Of a stretch of DNA of 19,571 nucleotides, positions 19,350 to 19,571 are shown piece after piece. The position numbers and the translations under genes were made by a program. The stretch lies in contig MU624870.1 in assembly GCA_025349905.2 (NCBI GenBank), positions 1 through 19,571 on the forward strand. Reading direction: 5' to 3'. The notes under the pieces were generated by a model. That model had not been told where the DNA came from. It made no database searches and saw only the letters and a program-made list of their open reading frames with translations. Positions within the stretch are counted from its first letter, which is position 1; each line of letters begins with the position of its first letter. The DNA is from Blastocladiella britannica. Its lineage: Eukaryota; Blastocladiomycota; Blastocladiomycetes; Blastocladiales; Blastocladiaceae.

Positions 19350-19571
19350 TGTTACTTTTCTTTTTTAAATCTTACGCTTCCCGTTCGTTCCTTGTTTGTG
19401 AGGATCTTTTTTTCGTTGAAGAGAGACACCAGTGGCGCGTTGAGACAAGGGATTGGCCGCGAGTGGTGCGATTGCGCCACCCACGGTCGCCTCGTCGGTC
19501 CATACGGCGGGTCGGTCGCCGATCTAGCTGGGAAACGCGCACTCCTTGGGAAATGGGCTCTTTTTTTTTTT
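19350..19571. other. 5' flank of the coiled-coil gene
   Basis: No gene is recognised. It should contain the promoter of the leftward gene starting at 19349. The window ends in a run of 11 T. Confidence 0.4.

Noticed and set aside
1..19571. Transposon, viral, CRISPR, tRNA or rRNA content
   Set aside because: No terminal repeats, integrase/reverse-transcriptase motifs, spaced direct repeats, or cloverleaf/rRNA-like sequence were seen.
19561..19571. Poly-T at the window edge as a functional element
   Set aside because: Truncated by the window end; similar T-runs occur inside introns here, so nothing can be concluded.

Overview
This window is nuclear DNA from a eukaryote, most likely a zoosporic fungus (Blastocladiomycota or Chytridiomycota). 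The evidence is compact GC-rich genes separated by 60-320 bp, many short introns (58-116 nt) with GTRYGT-like donors and occasional CTGAC/CTGAT branch sites, an Nbp2/Skb5-like fungal SH3 adaptor, and a cyclic-nucleotide-gated (CNG/HCN-type) channel, a family kept by flagellated fungi but lost from Dikarya. The phylum is an inference. There are no bacterial signals, tRNAs, rRNAs, CRISPR arrays or transposons that I can see.

I could build nine gene models, all phase-consistent across their introns. Left part (1-5561, all +): MFAP1, a spliceosomal B-complex protein (310-1854, 2 exons); a type II membrane DUF707 protein (2177-4038, 3 exons); and the proteasome regulator PI31 (4099-5561, 5 exons, with a C-terminal HbYX-type tripeptide). 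The last two are only 60 bp apart. Middle (5633-11947): an Nbp2/Skb5-like SH3 adaptor (-, 3 exons) and a ZFAND4-like ubiquitin/AN1 zinc-finger protein (+, 2 exons) share a 111-bp divergent promoter. Next is an unrecognised single-span membrane protein with a Cys-rich N-terminus (-, 2 exons).

Right part (12078-19349): a CNG/HCN-type channel (-, 14 exons including an 18-nt microexon) is divergent from a Golgi-type Fringe-like (GT31-like) glycosyltransferase with a C-terminal PAN/apple-like module (+, 3 exons). Last is an unrecognised low-complexity, coiled-coil protein (-, 2 exons).

The genes are not an operon or an obvious cluster. They cover splicing, the proteasome/ubiquitin system, stress-signalling adaptors, membrane signalling and two secretory-pathway enzymes with DDD motifs. 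The best leads for a second look are the channel (S4 with basic residues at every third position, a good cAMP/cGMP-binding domain, but no GYG/GFG filter in the best model), the microexon, the repeated placement of T-runs just after 5' splice sites, and the two unrecognised families.
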